Positions 18,353 through 31,037 are shown, counted from the stretch's first letter. The stretch is DNA of 64,000 bases from Homarus americanus (GCF_018991925.1 NW_024737042.1:17193678-17257677); one strand, 5' to 3'. The notes: generated by a model not told the origin, from the letters alone. Numbers and translations are program-made.

Positions 18353-20058
18353 TCAGGTTCGTAGAAGAATCAGCGGAGTTGGAAGTGTCGCTCGCCATCT
18401 ATGAGCGGCCATCTCTTGGGTCGTCATCTTCCCAACGTCCGGTACAGCCGCCGTAAGGAGGTTCGACAGTCGCGAAACTTTGGCCATGAAGGCCCTCTGA
18501 TGCTGACTAGCTCGAGACCTCGGCACCTCCACCAGCAGGACGCTCGACAGCACAGTTGTCGTGCTCCTCTCTGCAGCTCGTACGGGCAGCCCAAGTCCCG
18601 CCAGTTGAGGCACCTCTTGGACCTGGGCCTTGTGGAACACCGTCAGGGCCGCCACATCTCTCCGGTGCTCCAGAGAATCCACGGTGGTGACGATGTCATG
18701 GGGGAGGGTGTGAGGCAGAATTCATCAGTTGCAGGGCTTGCCTCTGTATCTCGTCCAGTTTTCCAATGTGGGAAGGCTTTATCTGAGCCTTATAGAGTGT
18801 CAGGATCCATTGTGGTCAAGGAATCTAGTCACCTTCTCAGGGCGGAGACCCGAGTGAGGCCTTGCGGGCGCAGTTGTTGGAAGTGTTTGTCGAACCTCAA
18901 ATGTTTGTCAAAGTCCACTCCGAGGATTGGCATGTAATCTTGGAGTGGCAGAGGCACCTCTCCAAAAAGGATTCTATCCTTCACGGGGTGGGCGGCCGTG
19001 CCGGGGAGCGGGATATCACCATCGCTTGTGCTTTCTGAAGGGCAAAATTCACCTGCCAACGTGTACCCCATCCACGGATCAGCTCCAGCTACTGATTTAC
19101 TCTCTGGACTGCTTGCTGGCTATCCTGGCGGGGATAAGAGTACGATAGGGTGCAGTCATCAGTGTAGCCTGATACCACTGGCATATGTTGCAGGAGGTCG
19201 TCAATATGAACGTTCCATAAAATCGGTCCCAAAACAGATACCTGAGGAACAGACGCCTCCATTGGAAAGTTTCGGAAGGCCTGACCGTTGACGACAACCC
19301 TGAGGGTCTTTCCCTCGCAGTTAGTCTGCTAGAAGCAGGAGGTGGTTCCCCTCGATTCCCTTCGCTCGAAGCTTCTCCAGGAAACCCCTGTGCCACACCC
19401 GGTCGAAGTCCCCCGCTGTCTCGAGGGAAATCACGAGGGTGTCCAGATCATTGTCCAGCGCATCCTGCCAGTCTCTGGAGAGCAGCAGCAGCAGGTCTGA
19501 GGTGAAACCAGACTGCCGGTTAGACAGCAGATTGTGGTGATCAAAGTGGCGACTCACTTCCTCCGTGACTAGCTTCTCAAATATCTTGTTGACCACAGAT
19601 AACGGTGATATGGGACGGCAGTTTTCTGGGTCCGACTTCGACCGCTTTTTATGGACAGGTACCACTCTGGCCTGCTTTCACACAATGGGCCACGTGTTTT
19701 CCAACAGGTAGGTGTTGAAGACAGTCGAAAGAGGACCAACTAGCTCGTTGGCACAGTGTCGTAAGACATACAGGCTGATGTTGTCAAGGCCAACTGCTTT
19801 TCTAACATTAACTTTTCGAATTATACGTTTGAGTTTTTTCTGAGTTACCGCCACTGTGGTCAGCTGTTCCTCACACTCTAGTTGTAGAAGTGGCGAGGTT
19901 CTATTGGGTTCCGCGACAGTCATTTTAGGGCTGAAGTCTCTACCAACAGCTCCTCCTTGTCCCTGCTGCTGGTAGCTAAAGATCCGTCCGGTTTGGTGAG
20001 AGGAGAAATTGACTCTTGTTGGCAAATCCCCTGCTTCTCCTTCACTAGCACCCACCAC
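18353..20058 (-). pseudogene. Reverse transcriptase of the 18-22 kb LINE
   Basis: The fragments cover the RT N-terminal region (20058-19678), the fingers and palm with KRSKSDPENCRPISPLSV, QSGFTSD and a motif-A region ISLETAGDFDRVW (19665-19321), and then motifs B and D. A TAA replaces a Tyr codon at 19321-19323, after which the same frame continues with SVPQVSVLGP. The catalytic box reads YTDD in place of YADD (about 19150-19177). The C-terminal region down to 18353 contains an RVSALRR motif (about 18829-18850) but is frameshifted. The enzyme would have primed cDNA synthesis at a genomic nick; this copy cannot. Confidence 0.82.
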
Positions 20059-20306
20059 ATCATGGAGCCCACCCCCACATCAGTCAGCTTGCGACTCATA
20101 TCGGCCTCCCACCTCGTTGTGATCCACTTACTGGTGGCAGCCATGTGCCTGCAGGACGCTCGGCATGCGTATTTGTTGTGTCGGGTCGAGTTCTTTTTGT
20201 ACCTCACCCACGCCTTATACTTGGTCTCTGCAGCAAGCCGTCAACGGTAACCAAACCAAGGCTGGTCCGTGGGTTTGGTGACGTACTGGCTATGTGGTAC
20301 GTAAAG

Positions 20307-21159
20307 CTACCGTAGATCCAAGAGTCGAGTAGTGAGGGTCTTAGCCTTGTGACCTACACCACCAAAAAGAAGATTATCCCAGTCCGTGTTGTGCAGATCA
20401 CGGCGCATGGAGGGCCAGTTAGCACGGTCCCATAGCCAAATGGTTCGAGTGGTGGCCTCATCATGCGCCACACCCAACATCACCTGGGACAGGACCGCGT
20501 AGTGATCTGAACTACCTACCTGTCCCAGCTGGTGGCATTGGACGGAATCATCCTGGAGGTCAAAGATGACGGGGTCCAGCATCCCTCCGTGAATGTGGGT
20601 GGGAAAATCTACGTGATCCACCAGACCCTGAACAGCCAGGGGATTGTCAAAGGAGTCCTGGACGAGATAATAATTCAAGTCCCCGCGATCATGATGTGTC
20701 GACATTTGTACCGGGTAAGGAGGTCATCCAGGTACTCCGTCAGAAAGTCGAGAGATGCGCATCCTTGCCATTGGGGGCGGAAAAAGACCACAGAGCTGGA
20801 GAGCAGCGCCACCGACGAGGACAACGGGAAAGAAAAATGCTTCCATCTACGCTGGGATGTCAGTTTCCAGGACCTGCACCAGAAGTGTTTTCTTGAAACA
20901 GACAGCCACACCTCGACCCGCCATCCCTTGACGATCTCTCCTGACCCATTGGCTGTAGACCGCCGTTTTTCCGAATGTCGGCTCCAGCAGCGTCTCCGTA
21001 ACTACAATGATGTCCGCATTTTTCTTGGGCAAAATTGTGCCTGAGATCACCAATGTTGGTCCGGAGGCCCCTCACGTTGGCCGAGAGGAACGCTAAATGG
21101 TTCCGGTGGGGGTGACCTGGAGGGTCGTGAGGTAGACGAATGGTCCTGGGTAGAGCCAT
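20307..21159 (-). pseudogene. APE-type endonuclease of the 18-22 kb LINE
   Basis: Three frames are needed to follow the domain. It begins with LAFLSANVRGLRTNIGDL (asparagine motif) and continues with IIVVTETLLEP, which holds the catalytic glutamate, and a GRGVAVCFK strand. It then passes through VVFFRPQW, and ends with GSSDHYAV, the Ser-Asp-His motif of LINE endonucleases, near 20500-20525. The domain nicks the target DNA to prime reverse transcription. Multiple frameshifts make it inactive. Confidence 0.8.
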
Positions 21160-21418
21160 GATGTGTAAAGACCTTCTTGGGGCAGGGGCGGGGACACAGC
21201 CGCGTTGTGAGCTTGGGAAATGGTTGGGATGGAGTCAGACTCTAAGGCCGGGTCGGAATCAGCGATGCCCAGTAGGGGGACGTCCTTCCAAGAGAGTGTA
21301 CCCAGGAAGGTAACTGTCGGTGGATCAGGCCAGGTGGGGAGTAGTTTGGAACTGGCTGTCGTGCCTCGGTTATGAGCCTGTTGAGCTTATTAAGGGTGGC
21401 TTCTGGGATGTCAGTTCA

Positions 21419-21802
21419 TTAATTGTCTGTGAGAACCCAGTCAGGGTCTCTGATTCTAGCTAGGAGATCCTCTGTATTTTCAGAGAGAGATGAGTGCCCT
21501 TGTGACAGATCAGGGAGGTTGTGGTCCTGTACCTGTGTCACGGGCTGGTTTGTTGGTATATCGTACTCCACTGGATGAGTAAGGCCACCAAGAGTCCTTA
21601 AATTCTCTATCTGAGAGCAACAAAACTCCTGGTCAGGATGCTTACTACGTATGTGGCAGAGGTTAGGACAATGTTCCTCAGTACAGTATGTGTAAGATCT
21701 TTTCTTAGTAGTAAGTCCACACACATTGCAGTATGAGGAGGGTGCGTGGCTCTCATTATGGTGCTCACTGGCGGATGCTACACTGCCACTATCACTGGCC
21801 AT
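21419..21802 (-). CDS. Cys/His finger protein, N-terminal part of LINE ORF (possibly PHD-like)
   Basis: An intact 127-codon frame upstream of the endonuclease of the same element. Residues 23-66 hold a cluster of cysteines and histidines: C-x2-C, then C-x4-C-x3-C-H, then a closing CC pair. This recalls the PHD fingers described in some CR1-like LINE proteins. Its C-terminal half is acidic and polar and ends in RDPDWVLTDN. Whether it was a separate ORF1 or the N-terminus of a single polyprotein cannot be decided, because the joining region at 21160-21418 is decayed. A zinc-finger role in binding nucleic acid or chromatin is inferred from the family only. Confidence 0.55.
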   Translation of the reverse strand: MASDSGSVASASEHHNESHAPSSYCNVCGLTTKKRSYTYCTEEHCPNLCHIRSKHPDQEFCCSQIENLRTLGGLTHPVEYDIPTNQPVTQVQDHNLPDLSQGHSSLSENTEDLLARIRDPDWVLTDN

Positions 21803-22130
21803 GAGTGCAGCTCACAATCGACTGTGGCAGCTTGAGTTTGCGTCGCTCCACTGTAGTTAATCCGCTTTAGTGGGGTCAGGAGGAGTGTGTGCGGCGCCAG
21901 CGTCGTCCGTTATTGTGTCTGGGAGGAGTGTGGGGGAGGTATGTCAAACGATGGGAGGCTGAACGATGTTAATTCGCCCAGGGTTGAGTTCTCCCTGCAG
22001 GTCCTGCAGAGGCTGAGGCAATACCAGAGTAGAAGGGGGTAAAGGAAAAATGGAAAAGGTAGATAAATAGAGAAAAGTCAGCAAAAAAGATCGGCTCTGA
22101 ACGACCGAGGCAACTGATGTAAACAACATG

Positions 22131-23944
22131 GCAGCGATGGCGGGTGCAACTAGTTTTACAAATATTAGCCTTTAGAGACTTATTTCGGAAATAGAAACTT
22201 CACAAAATTGTTGGATGCACCTTCATACGCTAGCTTTGTGATTAGTAAAGAAGTTGGCTGCCATAGTTACCCAGAAATGAGAGAGTATATCAGAGAACAT
22301 GGAGCTGTGTGTGTGTGGCGCGTGCTCTCTCTCTCTCTCTCTCTCTTGTACTGTACCTAGTTGTTCACTTGTTCTACTCTGCCAAACACTTTTTTACGTT
22401 CCTGCTACCGAGGTTTTCCTGCTGCTACCAAAGATGGTCTTATGTTCTTGGTACTGAGTTACCCTCTTTGGATATTATCTGTGATTGAGCGAGTAGCTGA
22501 CGGATTGACTGAGTGACGGATTGAGTAATTGACAAAATGCATGAGTGTTGGACAAAGAGGTGACTTGACTGACTGATTGACTGGTGGTCTGGTCGGTAAC
22601 TGATGGACTGAGTAACCAACTGATGAAATATATGACTGACAGTAACTGACTGATGGACTGAGTAACTGTCTGACTGAATGACTCATGAACGTACTGTTAT
22701 AACCTATTGCTGAACTGCGGCTCCCCCAAAAAAGTATTGTTACATTTTCCGTCGCTACAATTTGAAACTCTAGACGAAATACTTTGGTATTATCCCCAGG
22801 GCATCATTATTGGTTGGTACACCTGCTGGCCATATCAGCAACAGCTAAAGATAGGATTGGGGGAGGGTGGTCTTCCTTGTATAGCATATTAAATACTTCA
22901 ATATAACAAGAAATCCATTAAGCTATATTAATATATGTATCGCGCGAGGAAGAAGCAAGGGTTATGTAAACAAGCCACTGACCGATGATTACAATAACAC
23001 TGAAATATACATTAAATGGAAGTGTTTCGGAAAATGACAACTAAGACTGAGACAGACCTCAAAACGGACATTTCACCATTACGTCGTTGTAGTAACGGGG
23101 TTTCATTCATACTGAGTTTGACAATATGCCTACTCATGTTGTTCACGATATGTCTGATTTATGGAGAGTGAATAAGCAAATAGGACTTGATATTAGAGTG
23201 AACAGCTACAGCAATATACAATATATCGGTCTCCATGGGATCTGGCATGTTACTGATATGTAAATTGCATTTGTTTGAGACCAAAATAAGGTTTCAAATC
23301 AAGTGACTTGCAGGAATAGATAGCCCCGTCCACCTATAGTATGACATTTGTGGTTGTAAGCAAATTTGGTTTTAAGTTTCAGTGTGGCACCAATTGTTAC
23401 GATGGCGCAACCCATCTTGATACTGCTGGTGCTATCTCAGGGTTACGTACCCTCGTTATGAAGGGCAATAATAGCACCTTTCTCATCTTGCAAGGTTTCC
23501 CTGATAGTTCCTCGCTCTATTCATTTTAAGATCATTTGATGACTGGCATAGCATTGTGTCCATTTACGACATCCACTACGGTTCGTATACAGGTAATATA
23601 TCATCTGAAGCCTCGGAGAATTCACATCGTTCGAAAACGTATAAACTCATTAATGCCCAAAGGTCGCGGACGGAGAACTACCAGCCGTTCAGAAACTGGT
23701 CGAGTTACATTGCTCGGAAAGCCTCGAATCACATCGACCCCTTGGCGAACGATAGTTTTTTTTTGGGGGGGGGGACATTACAATAACACTTAACCCCTTG
23801 GCTACAGTGGTATTGATAAGCTTCCTATTGGCCATGGTTATTGGCACACTTATTTTACCACATTGGTTAAGACATTAACCCATCAATATATAAGTACAGT
23901 GAATATTCAAAATATATATGAGCCTCATTCCATATTCATTACTT

Positions 23945-23949
<5 letters not shown>
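22131..23949. other. Unassigned intergenic DNA with small repeats
   Basis: A CT run lies at 22325-22346 and a degenerate TGAC/ACTGACTGATGG tetranucleotide-based repeat at 22480-22690. A T9G9 homopolymer junction lies near 23757-23774. No supported gene. Confidence 0.5.
22480..22690. repeat. Degenerate GACT-based minisatellite
   Basis: GACTGA and CTGATGGACTGAGTAAC motifs repeat imperfectly. CTGATGGACTGAGTAACT occurs at about 22610 and 22651. Confidence 0.65.

Positions 23950-24018
<69 letters not shown>
23950..24018. repeat. (AT)n microsatellite
   Basis: About 34 TA units. Confidence 0.97.
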
Positions 24019-24020
<2 letters not shown>

Positions 24021-24399
24021 CAGTAGTGGATACAACCCTCGCCGGCCGTCCCTTAGGGTCACTTGATCGCACCCAGGGGACCCTCAGTTTACCCAAAAGT
24101 GAATGAGTATCTAACTTTACAAAATTGTAAAAGTGAGATAGCTGAGTGCCTCCTTGTGTGCACCTTTCTTAGTAACAATGGAGGTTCAATTCTACAGTGT
24201 ACTATATCCGCACTGCCCCTAACTAATCTTCAGGCTTTCAAAATGCAACTTTCACTTTAAGTTTTAGAAGGATCGAATATACCTGAGGAAATGTACGAGC
24301 TAGACACACGTAACAAGGAAGTGACTCACGATCGATGCTGACAAGATAGACGAACACGATAAACTTAAGGTAGACGAGGCTGTGTGTGCAGGAGGGAAG

Positions 24400-24957
24400 G
24401 GATGTACTGCACGTAGAGAACTTAAGGGAAATACGTGCAGGACTTAAGGGATATACGTACAGGACTTAAGGGATAAACCTTCAGGACTTAAGGGAAATAC
24501 GTGAAGGACTTAAAGGATATACGTGCAGGACTTAAGGGATATACGTACAGGACTTAAGGGATAAACCTTCAGGACTTAAGGGAAATACGTGCAGGACTTA
24601 AAGGATATACGTGCAGGGCTTAAGGGATATGCATACAGGACTTAAGGGATATACGTACAGAACTTAATGGATATGCCTTCAGGACTTAAGGAAAATACGT
24701 GCAGGACTTAAGGGATATACGTGCAGGACTTAAGGGATATACGTACAGGACTTAAGGGAAATACGTGCAGGACTTAAGGGATATACGTGCAGGACTTAAG
24801 GGATATATGTACAGAACTTAAGGGATATATCTACAGGACTTAAGGGATATACGTGCAGGACTTAAGGGATATATGTACAGAACTTAAGGGATATATCTAC
24901 AGGACTTAAGGGATATACGTGCAGGACTTAAGGGATATACGTACAAGACTTGAGGAA
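24400..24957. repeat. 22-bp minisatellite with higher-order structure
   Basis: About 25 copies of the 22-bp unit GGACTTAAGGGATATACGTGCA. Variant units (AAACCTTC, AAATACGTG, ATACGTAC, AAAGGATATACG) recur in a fixed order. The CCTTC variant returns after about 88 and then 110 bp (four and five units). Between about 24780 and 24910 a three-unit (66-bp) block is repeated exactly in order. This indicates growth by multi-unit duplication. Confidence 0.93.
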
Positions 24958-27089
24958 AAAATAATATGCGTAAGACCAAACGTATGTAAATATAAGAGGG
25001 AAATATATCAATTATAGAAGTAACTAAATAATAAACCACTTGACAAGCTTAGTGTAAGTCCCGTGAAGAAGAATATCATATTAGTAAAGAATAACGAGAA
25101 TGGTAGCAGGTCTTAATGAAACAAGAAAGACAATAAAATAGCAACAGTTTAGACAACACCAAATAATAATAAAGTTTTGGGAGGAGGAACAACGTAAATG
25201 TGTGATACAACTGTTTGTGGACGAATTATTAATAATAATAATAATATTAGTAGTAGTAGTAGTATTGTTGCGTGAGCTACACTGCCTTTGCACCACAGCG
25301 GTCCCACGCGATCAAAATCAGCGCGTCAGGAAACGTGCTGGCGGGTGTCAGGTGGCGGGCAGCAGACGGACAGCTGCGTCTGACTATTGACATTTGACAT
25401 GGCAAGCGAAGGAGCTACTGTCTGCTAAATGGACACTAGATATGGCACTCCGTTGCTGGCACCGCCTCCCCCTCCCTTCCTCCAGTGCCAGGTATTGGAC
25501 GACCCCTTACGCTAGCCTTCCTTGCCCGGAGCCTCAGTATATTTGCTTCATATCTCTTGGTTCTGTACTGGGTCCATTTCCCTTCCCTCTTACTTTTTCC
25601 TTCTGTCTGATTCTTTCCTTACGACTCTTCTGTTCTTTTTCTTTTTGCCTTTCTCTGTTCTCCAACACTCTCCTGTTCTGCCTTTTCCTTCCTTCCCCTT
25701 CCATATTTTCCTTTGTGTACATCCCTTTGCTCTCTGAGTCTCCTGACCCATCCCTCATTCTCTCCCCTCTCATTCTTTCCTCTCGTCTTTCTTTTTCTCC
25801 TCATTCTGCCCCCTTTTACCCTTCCTGTTTCCCATTCCACCCTTTCTCTTTCCCTCTCCTCTCCACTCTATCCTTACAAGACTGACAGCTGCTTCCCGCA
25901 GGTCATCACAATATTACTTTTTATCTGTCGGTGACACAACAAATAACTCATACCTCATAGTAATCACATTACCTTCTTGCTCAAGGTCCAGGTAGCTTCT
26001 CTAAGCGACGGGTCACCACCAGCTTCTACTCCTGTAATACTTGCCGGAAGTCGCACACTCTCTTAAATTATATTGTGTTTTCTGTCACTGATTTTTAAGA
26101 TGGTGCTGATCTACTTATGCTATTACTTAACAGTATTGCTTACTGACAGAGATCATTGTGTTATAAGTGTAGCGCTGAGTGCAGTTTCTTGTAGTAATAT
26201 GTCTCGGTAATTTTAACTTTCCTCTCTGTTACTATCTCAATGAGAAGCTAGAATTATTACTTTAATATAATCATATAACATAAATTGATATATTTACAGC
26301 ATTGTCTCTTCATGAAATAGCACGTATGTTATTTACTGACGTCATTAAAGAAGTAAAAATTAGAGATCTCATTTTCATGAGTGAATCGGGTTACCTGGAT
26401 GTTGTGTAAGGCTTGAAATACTTCGGGCCTTAGTGAACTGTGAGAACTTCTTAGAAATGACCTGAGTTAACCAAGGTATGAGTGGAGGAATTTCTTTGTG
26501 TTCATCCTCTTACTCACAATGGCCTGTTGCCTGTTTAAATATCTCTATGTTTATTAGAGGCAATAATTCACAGTCGAATGTTCTTTTGCTATAAGTGAGC
26601 CACTCTTCCAGTTGTTTCGGTGAGTTGTGCTGTTATTGATGAGTCCCTTATGTCTCTCACGATATTGAAACACACATACTTGTACTGTATATTTATGTAG
26701 ATCCTCCTGGATAATATTTCTTTCAATTTTATAAAAGTCAACTAAAACTGTGAGACATAACATCGTGATTTGATTTTTGATTTTGCCTCTTACAACGGCT
26801 ACTTTATTGTGCACCCCACACTCATCCTGCGAGCGATAGCGCAAAAGGATTACAGAGTATAGTTTACAACGGGTCATAATAATTAACCCCCGTTGTCAGG
26901 ATATTATGGCACTGAATGTTACACAGTATTTCAATTACATTATTTGTTTAATTCTATACATAAAGGGTAACTTATTCACAAATGCGTGAGTACAGGCGTG
27001 TGAGGCAGTATGTCTTGCCTCACACTTTGTTATTCACATTTGCGTGAGAAGTATTCAAGCACATTGTGTATTTGGTTCTAAACATGAGA
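24958..27089. other. Unassigned intergenic DNA
   Basis: Includes mixed AAT/AGT triplets at 25230-25268 and a CT-rich pyrimidine tract at 25555-25870, whose Ser/Phe/Leu-rich frames are compositional. No gene is supported. Confidence 0.5.
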
Positions 27090-28150
27090 ACTGATATGGT
27101 TACTTAGTGCAAAAAAGTGGATACAATTTTAATATGTCGGCTATCTTGCCATTAGAGATGAAGTGTTGTGCCATTTCACACACAGTGTGCTTGGACCTGT
27201 CCCTAAAAGGTTCTATCTTCACACAGTTGAGGACGTAGTGTTCAAGTGTGTGGCCATATGTATGGCCACACACTTTACATTTAGTTTTGTTTACATCTGC
27301 TTGAGGAACATACTGCCAAAGGTACTTATATCCTAACCTTAATCTAGCGGTTACAACATCTTGTAATCTAGTGATCTTGTTACTTGCTCCATATACATGA
27401 TTCACTTAATACATCTCATCATGGTAAACTATGGATCGACTAGTGCCTGTTTGCACTAGTCTACTTGCGTCAAACTCATCAATAAGTTCTTTCCAAATTA
27501 CAGTTTTAAGGGTTCTTTTTGACAGACCCAAATTGTATTAAACGGTGTCTTTGTTAGACGCGAGTTTGGCGAGGGCATCAACTCTGTCATGTTTTATGAG
27601 GCCTATGTGAGAGGGAATCCACAACAGTTTGACCTTGACACCCCGGTCAACAAGGCACGCATATTTATGTCTGTCTTCAGAGACAAGAGCGTGACAACTT
27701 GAGTTGAGGGTGTCAAGGGCAAGTAGTGAGGATAGAGAGTCAGTGATGATGAAACTGTCAGTGACAGTGGTTCAATGAATTTAATAGCTGTGAGTATGGC
27801 AACTAATTCAGTTTGTAGAGTGGATGCCTAGTTGTTAATTCTAACTCCTTTCTCAATTATATTACCGTCAGGTTGAGTCACAACAATAGCACTTCCACCC
27901 CTCCCACATGCAGTGTTAAGAGATCCATCAGTGTAGATGGTCTGTGTGATATTATCATCAATCTGTAGAGTGTATATGTGTTCAAGAACTCTCACTTTGG
28001 CAGTGTGTTGGAGATAAATGCTTTGTATAATTAATTTTTTAGGCGGATATGTCGGTATTGTGATATCGAAGGGAACTGTCCGCCATGGTGGCAGGAAGCG
28101 CTGTTGTGTCTCAACTTTGTACAGGTGGTTTAGTCCAAACATCTTCATAT
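27090..28150 (-). pseudogene. LINE remnant with RNase H and C-terminal zinc knuckle (I-clade-like)
   Basis: On the minus strand, 28148-27828 is open. It ends with the start of an RNase H domain, TIYTDGSLNTACGRGGSAIVV, whose Asp is the first catalytic residue. The following frame-broken stretch contains LQTELVAILTAI, matching the RNase H glutamate helix. 27405-27100 is open again and carries CKVCGHTYGHTLEHYVLNC, a Cys-Cys-His-Cys knuckle typical of the region after RT/RNase H in I-type LINEs. RNase H followed by this knuckle fits the I group better than the other LINEs here, which lack RNase H. Several stops lie between 27406 and 27827. Confidence 0.8.
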
Positions 28151-28494
28151 GTGTAGCTGTAGTTTGGATCTATTTAGACTCACCAGTCCCATGGTTCATA
28201 CATTCTAGCAATTTTAAAGAAACAATGTTATCAGGATCACTACGCAGAAGCCAGGAAGGGTGGGACGGACAAGTCATCTTTTTTTTCAAGACTAGAGAGA
28301 GACACGAAGGAACAACACCTTTTCTCCAAGGCAGTAGAGTCATGACGCCTGGAGAAGCCTGGTGTTGGCTAGACAATGCCTCGTGTCTCAGACTTCGTGT
28401 CCCCCGAGCACCTCAACAATGCCCCGTCTCGCAGGTAACGTAAGGTGGGGAATAGTCAGCCAGTAGGTGTGTTTACGACGACGGTGAAATGTTC
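28151..28494. other. Unassigned spacer before the 33-bp satellite
   Basis: Nothing recognisable beyond ordinary sequence. Confidence 0.4.
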
Positions 28495-30955
28495 TCGTCT
28501 CCCATGGCCACACAACACGCTGTCTCACCACCTCCCATGGCCGCACAACACGCTGTCTCACCACCTCCCATGGCCACACAACACGCTGTCTCACCACCTC
28601 CCATGGCCGCACAACACGCTGTCTCACCACCTCCCATGGCCACACAACAGGCTGTCTCACCACCTTCCATGGCCCACACGACACGCTGTCTCACCACCTC
28701 CATGGCTACACAACAGGCTGTCTCACCACCTCCCATGGCCACACAACAGGTTGTCTCACCACCTCCATGGCCACACGACACGCTGTCTCACCACCTTCCA
28801 TGGCCCACACAACACGTTGTATCACCACCTTCCATGGCCACACAGCAGGCTGTATCACCACCTTCCATGGCCACACGACACGCTGTCTCACCACCTCCCA
28901 TGGCCACACACAACAGGCTGTCTCACCACCTTCCATGGTACACGACACGCTGTCTCACCACCTTCCATGGCCGACACGCTGTCTCATCACCTTCCATGGC
29001 CACACGACACGCTGTCTCACCACCTCCCATGGCCACACAACAGGCTGTCTCACCACTCTAATGGCCACACGACACGCTGTCTCAACACCCTATTACACGA
29101 CACGTCTTCACCTTCCATGGCCACAGGACACGCTGTCTCACCACCTTCCATGGCCACAACACTTCATCTCACCACCTCCCATGGCCACACGACACGTCGT
29201 CACCACCTCCCATGGCCACACGAAACGCTGTTCAACACCTCCTATGGCCACACGACACGCTGTCTTACCACCTTCCATGGCCCACGAAACGCTGTTCAAC
29301 ACCTCCTATGGCCACACCACGCTGCACCACCTTCCATCACAAGACACGCTGTCTCACCACCTTCCATGGCCACACGACACGCTGTCTCACCACCTCCCAT
29401 GGCCACACGACACGCTGACTATGGCCACACGACACGTCGTCTCACCACCTTCCATGGCCACAAGACACGCTGTCTCACACCAACACACTGCGTCACCACC
29501 ATACATGGCCACACTTACTGCGTCACCACCATACATGGCCACACAACACACTGCCACCACCTTACATGGCAACACAACACACTGCGTCACCACCATACAT
29601 GGCCACACAACACACTGCGCCACCACCTTACATGGCACACAACACACTGCGTCACCACCATACATGGCCACACAACACACTGCGCCACACCATGGCCACA
29701 CAACACACTGCTTCACCACCATACATGGCCACACAACACACTGTGCCACCACCTTACATGGACACACTGTGCATACATGACCACACACATGCATGCGCAA
29801 CACAACACACTGCGCCACCACCATACATGGCCACACAACACACTGCGCCACCACCATACATGACCAGACACTGTGCATGGCACACACACCACATACACTG
29901 CGTCACCACCACCATAACACACTGCGTCACCACCATATGGCCACACAACACACTGCGTCACCACCATACATGGCCACACAACACTTCGTCACCACCATAC
30001 ATGATCACACAACACACTGCATCACCACCATACATGGCCACACAACACATTGCTGCACCACCATACATGGCCACACAACACATTGCTGCGCCACCATACA
30101 TGACGACACTTCATACTGCGTCACCACCATACATGGCCACACAACACACTGCATCACCACCATACATGATCACACAACACACTGCATCACCACCATACAT
30201 GGCCACACAACACATTGCTGCACCATACACATACATATGGCCACACAACACATTGCGCACCACCATACATGACGACACTTCATACTGCGTCACCACCATA
30301 CATGGCCACACACACACTGCATCACCACCATACATGGCCACACAACACACTGCATCACCACCATACATGGCCACACAACACACTGCGTCACCACCATACA
30401 TGGCCACACAACACACTGCATCACCACCATACATGATCACACAACACACTGCATCACCACCATACATGGCCACACAACACATTGCCGCACCACCATACAT
30501 GGCACACAACACATTGCTGCACCACCATACATGACGACACCATACTGCGTCACCACCATAAATGGCCACACAACACACTTCGTCACCGCAATACATAATC
30601 ACACAACACACTGCATCACCACCATACATGGCCACACAACACATTGCCGCACCACCATACATGGCCACACAACACACTGCATCACCACCATACATGAGGA
30701 CACTTCATACTGCGTCACCACCATACATTACCACACAACCCCACTGCGCACCACCATACATGGCCACACTTTATACTGCGTCACCACCATGCATAACTAC
30801 GAAACACATTGCGTCACTACCATACATGGCCACACAACACACTACCTCACCACCATACATGGCCACACAACATACTTCGTCACTACCGTACATGGCAACA
30901 CAACATACTGCGTCATCACCATACATGACCACACAACACACCTTGCACGAATCGA
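28495..30955. repeat. 33-bp satellite array in two subfamilies
   Basis: About 75 tandem copies of a 33-bp unit. The left block (28495-29480) has CATGGCCACACRACACGCTG + TCTCACCACCTYC. The right block (29481-30955) has CATGGCCACACAACACACTG + CRTCACCACCATA. In the right block, variants such as TGACGACACTTCATACTGCG recur at about 30100, 30270, 30530 and 30695, pointing to higher-order units of about 5 and 8 monomers. Because 33 is a multiple of three, several frames remain open for hundreds of codons on both strands. Indels not divisible by three switch the open frame along the array, so no protein is called. Confidence 0.95.
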
Positions 30956-30988
30956 CCATCACCTATTCGACAACTTTAGTCATGAGAG

Positions 30989-30989
<1 letters not shown>

Positions 30990-31036
<47 letters not shown>
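30990..31036. repeat. (GT)n microsatellite
   Basis: About 20 GT units just beyond the 33-bp array. Confidence 0.95.

Positions 31037-31037
<1 letters not shown>

Larger units (their letters stand above)
18310..22130 (-). mobile_element. Decayed full-length non-LTR retrotransposon (Jockey/CR1-group)
   Basis: Minus-strand order is: Cys/His finger ORF (21802-21419), apurinic-type endonuclease (about 21160-20400), reverse transcriptase (about 20060-19000), C-terminal region to 18353, then a 3' UTR with AATAAA (plus TTTATT at 18322-18327). The 5' limit near 22130 is approximate. All coding parts are broken by frameshifts and stops, so the copy is old. Structure and order identify a LINE. Clade assignment is uncertain. 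Confidence 0.85.

Noticed and set aside
24400..24957. CRISPR-like regular array
   Set aside because: Units are directly adjacent with no unique spacers; it is a minisatellite in eukaryotic DNA. The same holds for the 33-bp array.
28445..30992. Open frames of 472, 337, 322 and 194 codons on both strands
   Set aside because: They are by-products of a 33-bp tandem repeat. Several frames and both strands are open together, the open frame changes along the array, and there is no domain or start context.
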